Below, one piece after another: positions 42,703-51,608 of a stretch of DNA of 56,794 nucleotides. Position 1 is the stretch's first letter; each line of letters starts with the position of its first letter. The stretch is from assembly GCA_947628665.1 (NCBI GenBank), contig CANRAU010000013.1:1-56794 (forward strand), in the 5' to 3' direction. A program made the position numbers and the translations under genes. The DNA comes from an uncultured Clostridia bacterium (GTDB lineage Bacteria > Bacillota > Clostridia > Oscillospirales > Acutalibacteraceae). The notes below the pieces were generated by a model. It was not told the origin of the DNA, ran no database searches, and worked only from the letters and a program-made list of their open reading frames with translations.

Positions 42703-42836
42703 TGTTGCGGGGGCGAATGCGGGGAGGGCGTGATTGCCATGTGGAAATCATTCTGCAAAAGTATGCGGATACTTTTGCGGCAGGACAGATCGTTGTAAAT
42801 TTAAAACAAAAAGAGAGTTACTAAGGAGGAGACTTT
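42703..42836 (+). other. Leader of the phospholipase gene with hairpin and micro-ORF
   Basis: GCAAAAGTAT (42755-42764) and ATACTTTTGC (42769-42778) form a perfect 10-bp hairpin. A 19-codon frame (42739-42798) with GGGAGGG upstream overlaps it and is rich in Arg/Leu/Ser. Whether it is translated is unknown. Confidence 0.4.
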
Positions 42837-43802
42837 ATGTTGAAAAGAGGTTTATCGGTATTTTTAGCGACGGCGTTGATGATGTTATGCTTTTTCTGCG
42901 TGCCTGCTTTTGCAGCAGAACCCGAATTTGATATTTCGGATTACACATGGGAAGACATTATGACAATGAGCAATGAGGACTTTAAGGTACTTCTTGCAAA
43001 TTTTGAACGGGTGTATGATCCGTTTGGAACATACAAAACAAATCCACTCGCCCAAGGGAATACTCAACAGCCCAATTTTGGGGTTCGGCCAATTTGGATT
43101 TCCGGAGATGGAGAAAGCACTGCGGGATCTCACGAATTGATTACAGCGCGCGCCTGTGGATTACTGCTTTCGGATAAAGGATTTTGGGGTACGGATCATA
43201 ACGGTTCTATTTTAGTAGGATTAACAATCTCCCTTGCTTCGATCAACCCCGATAAAGATTGGTTGTTGGGCCGCATAGACCTTTTTAGAGGCCACTTTTA
43301 CGATCCCTATTCTGGTGAAAACTGGGCAGGCGACACCGCAAACACCGCAAGAAGCAATACCGAAAAATTTTATTGGGCAGCGAAAGCAGAATATTCCAAA
43401 AACGGGGGTTCTACGGAATTTATTAAAAATGTCGGAAATATGCTCCATTATATACAGGATGCAAACGAACCGCATCACGCCGCAAATATTACTGCGTTAG
43501 AAAAGAAAAATGTACATTCAAAATTTGAAGAATATGCAGATCAACATTTGAACGAATGTATTGATTCGCTTACTTCTCTTAATAGTGCGCAATATACTGG
43601 AGCATTGAACAAAACACCGGGTGACTTGGTACACGACGGTGCTACAGCTGCAAAGGGTCTCGTGGGAAAAGTTTTAGACGTTGATCATCAAAATTTTTGG
43701 CTCGACACCGCGCGGATTTGTTCACGAAATGCCGTACAGGCTTCCGCAGTTCTGCTATACAAATTATCCGTAGATGCAGGCATACCCTTGACAAAACAAT
43801 GA
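42837..43802 (+). CDS. Secreted zinc-dependent phospholipase C
   Basis: 321 residues. A signal peptide (1-26, ending VPAFA) precedes the catalytic core. The zinc ligands align with clostridial alpha-toxin and Bacillus cereus PLC: W87, H99 (GSHELITARA), D139/D141, H153 (GHFYDP), H204/D208 (LHYIQD), H214 (HAANITA), H227 and E231 (HSKFE). In those enzymes the Trp is the processed N-terminus and itself binds zinc, so residues 27-86 look like a propeptide. No C-terminal C2/PLAT domain is present, so it resembles the short B. cereus type. The gene is AT-richer than its neighbours. AGGAGGAG precedes the ATG. Confidence 0.93.
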   Translation: MLKRGLSVFLATALMMLCFFCVPAFAAEPEFDISDYTWEDIMTMSNEDFKVLLANFERVYDPFGTYKTNPLAQGNTQQPNFGVRPIWISGDGESTAGSHELITARACGLLLSDKGFWGTDHNGSILVGLTISLASINPDKDWLLGRIDLFRGHFYDPYSGENWAGDTANTARSNTEKFYWAAKAEYSKNGGSTEFIKNVGNMLHYIQDANEPHHAANITALEKKNVHSKFEEYADQHLNECIDSLTSLNSAQYTGALNKTPGDLVHDGATAAKGLVGKVLDVDHQNFWLDTARICSRNAVQASAVLLYKLSVDAGIPLTKQ

Positions 43803-43811
43803 GGCAACATG

Positions 43812-44312
43812 ATGAAGCAAATAAAAAATAAAGTTATGTATATTCTGAGTATTGTCCTGTTTTCCGTATCGTTCGGATATTTCATGGCGTTCTGTCTTCT
43901 GGAGTTGTTCGTGGATATCGGCGGCATATTTCCGTTTGGATTCTTTAACGACGGTTTCGGTGCGGTTTTAGACGTTCTTTTTCGCCAGGAAATCTCCATT
44001 TTGCCAATGCTGATTTGCTTCGGGCTGTCCGTTGTGCTGTCCGTTGTGCTGACCGCAGGTTTTCGGGAACATCTTCGCAGTAGGCAAGATATCCTTTTTA
44101 CCGCGTGTGCGCCGCTGGTTCTGTTGGCGTATTACGCCGTCTTGATGGTGGTAGGTCGTCTTACGGAAGGACTGGGCGGCTGGCGGATACACAATATAAT
44201 TATGAGCAGCGTCTCGTTTGTTCTTTTGGCTGCCTATATGGTCGGATTTTATACGGTGATGCACCGCGAACAAAAACGGTTGTGGGCAGAGACAGACGCA
44301 GAAAGCCCGTGA
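43812..44312 (+). CDS. Hypothetical membrane protein downstream of phospholipase C
   Basis: 166 residues with four hydrophobic helices (about 9-32, 62-82, 96-114, 128-148) and a charged C-terminus. ATG at 43812 lies 7 nt after GAGG; an ATG 3 bp earlier is also possible. It starts 9 bp after the phospholipase gene, so it is probably in the same transcript. An immunity or accessory role for the enzyme is conceivable but not supported by any motif. GC is back to the local level. Confidence 0.72.
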   Translation: MKQIKNKVMYILSIVLFSVSFGYFMAFCLLELFVDIGGIFPFGFFNDGFGAVLDVLFRQEISILPMLICFGLSVVLSVVLTAGFREHLRSRQDILFTACAPLVLLAYYAVLMVVGRLTEGLGGWRIHNIIMSSVSFVLLAAYMVGFYTVMHREQKRLWAETDAESP

Positions 44313-44400
44313 TTTGCAATTCAAAATGTGGCCCGTCCCGAGTAAAAGTCGAAATGCCGCGCTTTGCAAAGAAGCAAGCATAAGAAAGAGAGGGTTTCTA

Positions 44401-44469
44401 TGCAAACCGAAACCAGAACCCGTCTGTTTTCTTTACCAGACACACCGCTCAACACGAAAGTTCATTAAG
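44401..44469 (+). pseudogene. Truncated duplicate of the membrane protein gene at 42050
   Basis: 22 codons reading MQTETRTRLFSLPDTPLNTK then VH and stop, against MQNEAKTRLFSWIDKPLNVK in the intact gene, with a ribosome site (AGAGAGGG). The sequence after the stop also matches: 44477-44497 is identical to 42489-42509 (21 nt, GCGGGCAAGCCC...). About 360 bp of the middle is missing, so this is a duplicated segment with an internal deletion. Confidence 0.8.
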
Positions 44470-44574
44470 CTCTGCAGCGGGCAAGCCCGCAAGCGCGGGT
44501 TTCGCCTTTACAAGAACAAACACACAATTTCCGAAAAAATGCCTTGCAAAAACCGCAAACTGTGATACAATAAA

Positions 44575-44872
44575 CCTACACGTTCCCGTATTTTGGGAAC
44601 GGCATATGATTTGTATTCGACAAACGCTGAGAAAAAGGCAGTAGGCAAAAACGGAAGTTTTCAAAAGAGAGTGTCCGTCATGGGCTGGAAGCGGGCATAA
44701 AACGGTTTTTCGCCGAAATTTCACTTTGGAGCGGCGCGGCTGAACGAGTTTTCCTGTAGGTTGCGACGGCAAGTCCCCCGTTAGCGGGCGCGGGCGTGTT
44801 TGCGCTTTGTGCATTGGGTGGTTATCAGGCGTTTGCGCCGTCCCTTTGGGGCGGCGCTTTCTTAGTCTTATG
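44575..44872 (+). ncRNA. T-box leader of pheST (Phe specifier)
   Basis: Stem I has AGTA (about 44640-44643) and AGAGAG. The specifier is TTC (44720-44722), followed by A, CTTT and GGAG (44728-44731). The T-box element reads GGGTGGTTATC (44816-44826), which keeps the TGGT bulge but departs from the common ACCGC. The terminator GCGCCGTCCC/GGGGCGGCGC plus TTTCTT follows (44835-44863). The Phe codon agrees with the downstream phenylalanyl-tRNA synthetase genes. Confidence 0.9.
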
Positions 44873-44906
44873 AAAATGAAAATACGAAACGAAAGGACGA
44901 ACGGAC

Positions 44907-45959
44907 TTGAAACAGAAACTCGAAGAGATCCGCGCGCGTGCAAACGCGGAATTGGAAGCCCTTTCCGAGCTTCCGCAGCTCGAAGATTTTCGGGTGCGCG
45001 TGCTGGGCAAAAAGGGAGAGCTTACCGGCATTTTGAAAAGCATGGGTTCTCTCTCTCCGGAGGAGCGGCCGAAAATGGGGCAGCTGGCCAACGAAGTGCG
45101 GCAGAGCATTGAAGCCTCCCTTGCAAGCAAAATGCAGGAATTAAAGGCGCGCGAAATGCAGCGGGAGATCGAATCCACACCGCTGTTCGACGTCTCCATG
45201 CCCGCCGATTTAACCCGCGGGTCGTATCACCCCATTACGCTGGTACAGCGGCAATGCGAAACGATTTTTAAATCCATGGGCTTTACCGTGGAGGACTACA
45301 GCGAGATCGTGACGGATTACGAGTGCTTTGAATCCCTGAACATCCCGAAGCATCACCCCGCGCGCGATATGCAGGATACCTACTACCTCGAAAACGGGCA
45401 GCTGCTGAAATCCCAGACCTCCGCCGCGCAGAACGCGATCTACAAAAAATATCGGGACGCGCTGGTGAACGACGGCGTGCCGATCAAGGCGATTTTCCCG
45501 GGTCGCTGCTTCCGCAATGAGGCGACGGATGCCTGCCATGAAAACACCTTCTTCCAAATGGAAGGCGTTATGGTGGACAAAAATATTTCCATTTCCAATT
45601 TGATCTACTTTATGAAAACCATGCTCTCCCAGGTTTTCCAGCGGGACATCCGCGTGCGTCTGCGCCCGGGCTTCTTCCCCTTCGTCGAACCGGGCTTTGA
45701 GCTGGACATCAACTGCCTGATCTGCGGCGGCGAGGGGTGCTCCTCCTGCAAGCACAGCGGCTGGCTGGAGCTTTGCCCCTGCGGCATGATCCACCCCGAA
45801 GTCCTCAAAGCGGGCGGCATCGACCCCGAGGCCTACACGGGCTTCGCGTTCGGGTTGGGGCTTACGCGCCTTGCCATGATGAAATACGGCATCAAGGATA
45901 TTCGTGATCTCAACAGCGGCAGCCTAAAAAGCCTTGCGCAATTCACGGACGACGAATAA
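44907..45959 (+). CDS. pheS: Phenylalanyl-tRNA synthetase alpha subunit
   Basis: 350 residues, class II synthetase. An N-terminal coiled coil (about 1-85) binds tRNA. Motif 2 region GRCFRNEATDACHENTFFQ (about 197-215), FVEPGFELDINC, and motif 3 AFGLGLTRLAMMKYGI (about 314-329). A Cys-containing insert (CLICGGEGCSSCKHSGWLEL, about 271-290) resembles a zinc ribbon and is seen in other Firmicutes. The start is TTG at 44907; its ribosome site is modest. Expression is T-box controlled. Confidence 0.97.
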   Translation: MKQKLEEIRARANAELEALSELPQLEDFRVRVLGKKGELTGILKSMGSLSPEERPKMGQLANEVRQSIEASLASKMQELKAREMQREIESTPLFDVSMPADLTRGSYHPITLVQRQCETIFKSMGFTVEDYSEIVTDYECFESLNIPKHHPARDMQDTYYLENGQLLKSQTSAAQNAIYKKYRDALVNDGVPIKAIFPGRCFRNEATDACHENTFFQMEGVMVDKNISISNLIYFMKTMLSQVFQRDIRVRLRPGFFPFVEPGFELDINCLICGGEGCSSCKHSGWLELCPCGMIHPEVLKAGGIDPEAYTGFAFGLGLTRLAMMKYGIKDIRDLNSGSLKSLAQFTDDE

Positions 45960-45976
45960 AAAAGGAGGGCTTACAG

Positions 45977-48340
45977 ATGTTTTTATCCATGAACTGGATC
46001 TCGGATTTTGTGGATCTTTCGGGCTTAGACAGGCTCGATCTGATCCATCGCTTTTCGCTTTCCACGGCCGAAGTGGAAAATGAGATATTCTTTAAAGGCA
46101 AAGACCTGCACGGCGTCGTCGTGGCGGAGATCAAATCCGTCACGCCGCATCCCGAATCCAAAAAACTGCATCTTTTAAAGGTGGATGCGGGCGACGAGAC
46201 GGTAGACGTGGTCTGCGGCGCGCCCAATGTGCGCGTCGGCATGAAAACCGCCTTTGCCAAAGTCGGCGCGCAGCTCGGCGAGCTGACCATCACGCCCCGT
46301 CCGCTCGCAGGCTTCGTTTCCAACGGTATGTGCTGCTCGGAAAAGGAGATCGGCATCAGCGACGACCATTCGGGCATTATGGAGATCACGGACGACATTC
46401 CCAACGGCACGGACATCAAGGACGCCTATGCCATCGACGACATCGTGTTTGAGGTCGATAACAAATCGCTGACCAACCGTCCCGACCTTTGGGGGCATTA
46501 CGGCATCGCGCGCGAATTCGCGGCGCTGGCGGGCAGAGCGCTAAAGCCGCTCGACACGGTCGATCTGCACGCATACGACGCGCTGCCGAAGGTGGATATG
46601 AAAATCGAAGACCCGCTTTGCCAGCGGTATTCCTGCTTGCAGGTCGAAAACATCCACACAAATGTCAGTCCCGTCAATATGCGCATTCGCCTGTACTACT
46701 GCGGGATGCGCGCGATCAACTTCTTAGCGGATCTGACCAACTATCTGATGCTCGAAATGGGGCAGCCGATGCACGCCTTTGACTCGCGCAAGGTGGAAAA
46801 GCTGCGCATCAAGCGTTTTTCCGAGGGCTTCCCCTTCCAAACGCTGGACGGCGTTACGCGCGCCATTGACGAAAACACGCTCATGATCTGCAACGGCGAC
46901 ATTCCCGTGGCAATTGCGGGCATTATGGGCGGACTGGATTCCGAGATCGTCGAGGATACTACCACGCTCACGCTGGAATCCGCCACCTTTGACGCGGTCT
47001 CCGTCCGCAAATCCACCGTGCGGCTCGGACACAGAACGGACGCTTCCATGCGCTATGAAAAATGCCTCGACCCCGAAATGACCGTTCCCGCGATCGCGCG
47101 TTTTCTCAAGCTGCTGACCGATACCGACAAGGACGTGCGCGTTGTGTCGTCGCTTACGGACGAATACGCCTATCATTATGACACGGTCACGCTGGAATTC
47201 GATCAAGCCTATATTGACCGCTACACGGGCATTTCCATTGACGGCGACAGCATTGTAAGCACGCTGCGCGCTTTGGGCTTCACCGTCTCGGCGCAGGGCG
47301 ACCGCTTTACCGTCACCGTGCCGAGCTGGCGCGCCACAAAGGACGTGACCATCAAAGCGGATATTGTGGAGGAGATCACGCGCATTTACGGTTACGACAA
47401 TTTTGACGTACACACTGCCTGCGCCCCGCTGTATCCCGTTCGCATGACGGCGGAAAAGCGCGTGGAGGACAAAATCAAGGACATTTTGGTCAAGCGTTTC
47501 TCCCTGCACGAACTGCACTCGTATATTTGGGCGTATTACGACGAATACAAGGCGCTCGGCATCCCCGTGGAGGACAACATCCGTCTGATCAACGCCACCA
47601 ACCCCAATATTGAGACGATTCGCAAGTCCATCATCCCCACACAGCTTTGTCAGGTGCGCTCGAACGTATCGTATGCGCCCGAATTCGGCATATTTGAGAT
47701 CGGTCGAACGGTGGACGGCGTGAACGTGGACAATCTCTGCAACGAACACAAAAAGCTGGCCATCACGCTGTTTAGCCGGCAGAGATCCTGCGAGACGCTG
47801 TATTTCGCGCTTCGCGATATGCTGGCGGTTTTGGCGGACGACATCAAGCACAAGCCGCTTGCGTACAGGGCGTTGGACGCCGACAAGCCCTATCAGCACC
47901 CGCGCAACCGCAACGCGATGCTGTGCGACGGCATGCAGATCGGAGAGATCGGCGTGATCCACCCATCGGTCGCAAAGAAAATCGACAAAAAAGCCGCTAT
48001 CGTGTATGCGGAGATCGACGTTCCCGCCTTTGCCGACGTTCCCGCGGCGGACATTGTGTACCGTGAACCCTCCCGTTTCCCTGAGATCGAAGTCGATCTG
48101 TCGTTTGTCTCCGACGCCTTCGCGCCCATTGGTCGTGCAATCGCGGATGCGCATTGCAGTCTCATTCAAAGCGTAGAGGTCGTGGATACCTATCGCGACG
48201 CGGCGGGTAAATCCATCACCGTGCGGCTGACGTTCGCGCACCCCGAAAAGACGCTGACCCGCGAAGAGGTCACGGCTGTGGTCGATTCGATCATCGCCGC
48301 TCTGCAAGCGGACGGCGTTGCGCTCAAGCAGACTGTATAA
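45977..48340 (+). CDS. pheT: Phenylalanyl-tRNA synthetase beta subunit
   Basis: 787 residues. The domains in order are N-terminal tRNA-binding OB-like (about 38-150, LLKVDAGDETVDVVCGAPNV), B3/4 editing domain (about 205-370), B5 (about 400-470), catalytic-like core (about 480-680) and C-terminal ferredoxin-fold anticodon-binding domain (about 695-787, VYREPSRFPEIEVDLSFV). AAGGAGGG precedes the ATG, 17 bp after pheS. Length is normal. Confidence 0.98.
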   Translation: MFLSMNWISDFVDLSGLDRLDLIHRFSLSTAEVENEIFFKGKDLHGVVVAEIKSVTPHPESKKLHLLKVDAGDETVDVVCGAPNVRVGMKTAFAKVGAQLGELTITPRPLAGFVSNGMCCSEKEIGISDDHSGIMEITDDIPNGTDIKDAYAIDDIVFEVDNKSLTNRPDLWGHYGIAREFAALAGRALKPLDTVDLHAYDALPKVDMKIEDPLCQRYSCLQVENIHTNVSPVNMRIRLYYCGMRAINFLADLTNYLMLEMGQPMHAFDSRKVEKLRIKRFSEGFPFQTLDGVTRAIDENTLMICNGDIPVAIAGIMGGLDSEIVEDTTTLTLESATFDAVSVRKSTVRLGHRTDASMRYEKCLDPEMTVPAIARFLKLLTDTDKDVRVVSSLTDEYAYHYDTVTLEFDQAYIDRYTGISIDGDSIVSTLRALGFTVSAQGDRFTVTVPSWRATKDVTIKADIVEEITRIYGYDNFDVHTACAPLYPVRMTAEKRVEDKIKDILVKRFSLHELHSYIWAYYDEYKALGIPVEDNIRLINATNPNIETIRKSIIPTQLCQVRSNVSYAPEFGIFEIGRTVDGVNVDNLCNEHKKLAITLFSRQRSCETLYFALRDMLAVLADDIKHKPLAYRALDADKPYQHPRNRNAMLCDGMQIGEIGVIHPSVAKKIDKKAAIVYAEIDVPAFADVPAADIVYREPSRFPEIEVDLSFVSDAFAPIGRAIADAHCSLIQSVEVVDTYRDAAGKSITVRLTFAHPEKTLTREEVTAVVDSIIAALQADGVALKQTV

Positions 48341-48392
48341 GAAAATATGGGATAGATAAAAATTATCTACCCGAACATTGCAAAAAATAAAG

Positions 48393-48432
48393 AAAGCCTG
48401 CGGCAAGCCGGACGTTTGCCGCAGGCTTTTTC
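48393..48432. terminator. Terminator between pheT and the converging membrane protein gene
   Basis: AAAGCCTGCGGCAA and TTGCCGCAGGCTTT form a 14-bp stem with T/A tracts on both sides. Confidence 0.92.
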
Positions 48433-48440
48433 TATATCCG

Positions 48441-49280
48441 TCAAACGGGGGATTTCGCAAGGCGCAAAAAAACAATCGGCATTTGCGTATCGGGCGTTAG
48501 ATGTTTTTTGTCTAACACGCGTTTGGCGGCGCACCCGACGCTTTGGCAGTAGTAGGGCATAACATAGACAAGCGGTACGATCAGCACCGACAGCACCATC
48601 CAAAGCGCAAACCGCAGCTTCATGCGCGCAAGCGCAAAGCCGGTCGAGCGCGCGATCCGACGGCTTTTGGAAAGCGCCTCGATCACACCGCAGTTGGGGG
48701 TGTCGGCAAGCAGGCCGTCCACAAACGTGTATTTTTGGATGGAAACGAAGCCGAAAAAAGCGCCCAGCACGAGCAGCACGCCGAGAAAGCCGAGGGATAA
48801 AACCAGCAGCGGTACGGAGATCTCGCTGGTGCGAAGCAGGTAAAGCAGCGCCGCGCCGCCGAGCAGAAACGGCGCAAGATACCCCAAAAAGCTGCCGAGC
48901 GTCAACAGCTTCCGAAGCCAAAACAAATACACGCTTTTAAAAAAGGAACGGAACGTGTATTTTGCGAAGTACGCGCCCACGGTTTGCTGCGCACCGGCGT
49001 TTTTATAAAACCAGCGCCGTCGGGAAGCACCCGCCCACGCGTAAAACAGGACGGAAAAGACCAATCCGAGCGTAAACAGCGCGGCGAACAAAATATAGAG
49101 ATAGAGATTCCCCACATCCTGTCGGTAATCCGGCAGCGCGGTCAGTGAATAAACGCAGACGCAAAAGGCAACGATAAATACGCCTTTCAAAAGCAGACTC
49201 AAAACGCTTACGGCAACGGCACGCCTTCGTGTGCGCATCAAAACACGCTGGGCGTCGATTTTTGCGGCGGCAAAGGTCAT
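48441..49280 (-). CDS. Hypothetical polytopic membrane protein
   Basis: 279 residues with about five hydrophobic helices (about 20-45, 55-80, 125-145, 150-180, 225-245) and basic loops such as RRRWFYK. A cytoplasmic start (TFAAAKIDAQRVLMRTRRRA) recalls DUF975-like proteins, but the match is not firm. The ATG at 49280 follows GGGAGGGG. It converges on pheT and diverges from glmS. Confidence 0.72.
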   Translation of the reverse strand: MTFAAAKIDAQRVLMRTRRRAVAVSVLSLLLKGVFIVAFCVCVYSLTALPDYRQDVGNLYLYILFAALFTLGLVFSVLFYAWAGASRRRWFYKNAGAQQTVGAYFAKYTFRSFFKSVYLFWLRKLLTLGSFLGYLAPFLLGGAALLYLLRTSEISVPLLVLSLGFLGVLLVLGAFFGFVSIQKYTFVDGLLADTPNCGVIEALSKSRRIARSTGFALARMKLRFALWMVLSVLIVPLVYVMPYYCQSVGCAAKRVLDKKHLTPDTQMPIVFLRLAKSPV

Positions 49281-49353
49281 GGACTTTCCCCTCCCGAAAA
49301 TAGATTTACAAGGAAAGTATTCCCACATTCTCCCAAAATATCCACTGATGCAG

Positions 49354-49382
49354 TTGACAGCGGCGTCGAATTTGCATATAAT
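49354..49382 (+). promoter_or_regulatory. Promoter of glmS
   Basis: TTGACA (49354-49359), 17 bp, TATAAT (49377-49382), both perfect consensus. The 5' UTR would be about 280 nt and contains the ribozyme. Confidence 0.9.
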
Positions 49383-49469
49383 GCAAAAGGTGGGTTCTCA
49401 AAGTGCATGGGGATCTGCAAATCACAAAGAAAGGAAAAAGCCCTTTTCAAATTTTCGGGCGGACGGAGA

Positions 49470-49640
49470 AAATAGCGCCGGGCCTGCTTTTGCACTGTTG
49501 CCGCTTTGCGGTATCGTATGCAGGTGACGAGGAAGAAGTTATCGAAATTTTCGGCGGATGCTTCTTGCCCCATACGTGCGGGGGCAGAAATCCTTTGCCA
49601 AAAGCGGGCAGCGATGCGCGTATACAACGCAAAGGATCGC
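49470..49640 (+). ncRNA. glmS ribozyme (glucosamine-6-phosphate-activated)
   Basis: The conserved core is clear: AATAGCGCC at the cleavage site (predicted cut between A49474 and G49475), TGACGAGGAAGAAGTTATCG and then AATTTTCGGCGGATGC. These match the glmS ribozyme P2/P2.1 pseudoknot region, with P3 and P4 following. Self-cleavage with glucosamine-6-phosphate would destabilise the glmS mRNA. Confidence 0.96.
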
Positions 49641-49670
49641 GCACAATTTTTGAATAAAGGAATCAAGAAT

Positions 49671-51497
49671 ATGTGTGGAATTGTTGGTTATATTGGGGAG
49701 AACAGTGCGTCTCCGATATTGCTGGACGGTTTAAAAAAGCTGGAGTACAGAGGGTACGATTCGGCGGGCATTGCCGTATTTGACGGGGACAACGTCAAGG
49801 TTGTCAAATCCAAGGGCAGGATCGCCGATTTGGAAAACAAGCTCGCAGAAACGGGCGACCTTGCGGGCTTTGTGGGCATTGGCCACACCCGCTGGGCGAC
49901 CCACGGCGCGCCTACGGATGTGAACGCGCATCCGCACAAGGGCGGCAGCGGGCAGGTCACGCTCGTACACAACGGCATTATTGAAAACTATATCGAGTTA
50001 AAAGCCATGCTGGAAACGGCGGGCTATGTGTTCGTTTCCGAAACGGACACCGAGGTGCTCGCGCATCTGTTCGCCTATTATTACAAGGGCGACGCCGTTG
50101 GGGCGATGCGCAAGGTCATGCAGACGGTGCGCGGCTCTTATGCGACGGCGATATTGACTGCGGACGCGCCCGACCGCATTATCGCGGCCAAAAAAGACAG
50201 CCCGCTGATCGTGGGCAAAGGCAAGGGCGAAAACTTTTTAGCTTCCGACATTCCCGCCGTGCTCAAGCACACGCGCGAATGCTATCTTTTGGATGACGGC
50301 GAGATCGCGATACTGACCAAGTCGGACATTGCCTTTTATAATGCTTCGGGAGAACCCCTGCACAAGGACATTTACCATGTGACATGGGATGCGCAGGCGG
50401 CGGAAAAGGGCGGCTATGCGCATTTCATGAAAAAAGAGATCGCCGAGCAGCCTGCGGCGGTGCGCGATACGCTTTCACCCCGCATACATGACGGCCGGAT
50501 CGACATTCCGGAGCTGCACATGACGGACGGCGAAATTCGGGACATCGGCAAAATTCATATTGTCGCCTGCGGCAGTGCGTGGCATGTGGGCATGACCGCA
50601 AAATACATTTTCGAGACGGTCGCAGGCATCCCCTGCGAAACCGATCTTGCCAGCGAATTCCGATACAGAGACCCCATCATGCGCAAGGGCGATATTTGTA
50701 TCGTCATCAGCCAATCGGGCGAAACGGCGGATACGCTCGCCGCGCTGCGTGAGGCCAAACGCAAGGGCGCGCACACGATCTCCATCGTCAATGTCGTGGC
50801 CAGCACCATCGCGCGTGAAAGCGACGATGTGCTCTATACCATGGCAGGTCCTGAGATCGCCGTTGCGACGACCAAGGCGTTTTCGGCGCAGTTATGCGTT
50901 GTTTATTTGCTGGCGCTGCGGTTCGCAAGGGCTTTGGAGAGGCTCTCCGAGGAAGAGGAAGCCGCGCAGTGCGCGCAGCTTTTGAAGCTGCCCGAGGAGA
51001 TCCAAGCGCTTTTGGCACTGGATGGAGATATGGCGGCGCTCGCCAAGCAATTCTCCATGGCGAACAACGTATTTTTCATCGGGCGGGGCTTGGATTATGC
51101 GATTTCACTGGAGGGTTCTTTAAAGCTCAAGGAAATTTCCTATATTCATTCCGAAGCCTATGCGGCGGGCGAACTCAAGCACGGCACGATCTCGCTCATT
51201 GAAGAGGGTACGCCCGTGGTGGCCGTGGCGACGCAGGAAGCGCTGTTTGAAAAAACGCTCGGCAACATCAAAGAGGTTCGCGCGCGCGGGGCAAAGGTCA
51301 TTGCGCTTGTGTCAGGCGAACACAGAGAGGTCGCCGAATTTGCGGATCACGTCATCCATATCCCGAGGGCGTCTTCCATGCTGTTGCCGTCGCTTGCGGT
51401 GATCCCCTTGCAGATCTTCGCCTATTACATGGCGCTGGAACGCGGCTGCGATGTGGATAAGCCGCGCAATCTGGCAAAATCCGTAACGGTTGAATAA
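49671..51497 (+). CDS. glmS: Glutamine-fructose-6-phosphate aminotransferase
   Basis: 608 residues. The N-terminal glutaminase domain begins MCGIVGYIGE, where Cys2 is the nucleophile exposed after Met removal, and GHTRWATHGAP is present. Two SIS sugar-isomerase domains follow (about 280-420 and 455-590; ISQSGETADTLAALREAK). It makes glucosamine-6-phosphate for cell-wall precursors, the same metabolite that activates the upstream ribozyme. The start at 49671 is fixed by Cys2; longer in-frame starts run into the ribozyme. Confidence 0.98.
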   Translation: MCGIVGYIGENSASPILLDGLKKLEYRGYDSAGIAVFDGDNVKVVKSKGRIADLENKLAETGDLAGFVGIGHTRWATHGAPTDVNAHPHKGGSGQVTLVHNGIIENYIELKAMLETAGYVFVSETDTEVLAHLFAYYYKGDAVGAMRKVMQTVRGSYATAILTADAPDRIIAAKKDSPLIVGKGKGENFLASDIPAVLKHTRECYLLDDGEIAILTKSDIAFYNASGEPLHKDIYHVTWDAQAAEKGGYAHFMKKEIAEQPAAVRDTLSPRIHDGRIDIPELHMTDGEIRDIGKIHIVACGSAWHVGMTAKYIFETVAGIPCETDLASEFRYRDPIMRKGDICIVISQSGETADTLAALREAKRKGAHTISIVNVVASTIARESDDVLYTMAGPEIAVATTKAFSAQLCVVYLLALRFARALERLSEEEEAAQCAQLLKLPEEIQALLALDGDMAALAKQFSMANNVFFIGRGLDYAISLEGSLKLKEISYIHSEAYAAGELKHGTISLIEEGTPVVAVATQEALFEKTLGNIKEVRARGAKVIALVSGEHREVAEFADHVIHIPRASSMLLPSLAVIPLQIFAYYMALERGCDVDKPRNLAKSVTVE

Positions 51498-51513
51498 AAT
51501 TTCAAATCACAAA

Positions 51514-51555
51514 ACGACCCGCCGAAGAAAAAATCTTCGACGGGTCGATCTTTTG
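51514..51555 (+). terminator. Terminator of glmS
   Basis: CGACCCG(C)CGAAGA pairs with TCTTCG(A)CGGGTCG, followed by ATCTTTT. Confidence 0.85.
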
Positions 51556-51608
51556 GCGAAAAGCCGACAGGATTTTCGTATGCCTCTCGGAGAAAAAGCG
51601 AAAATCGA

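Noticed and set aside
46724-48475. Long minus-strand open frame (583 codons) opposite pheT
   Set aside because: It lies wholly within the antisense strand of a certain gene, has no recognisable domain and reflects the high GC third-position pattern of pheT.
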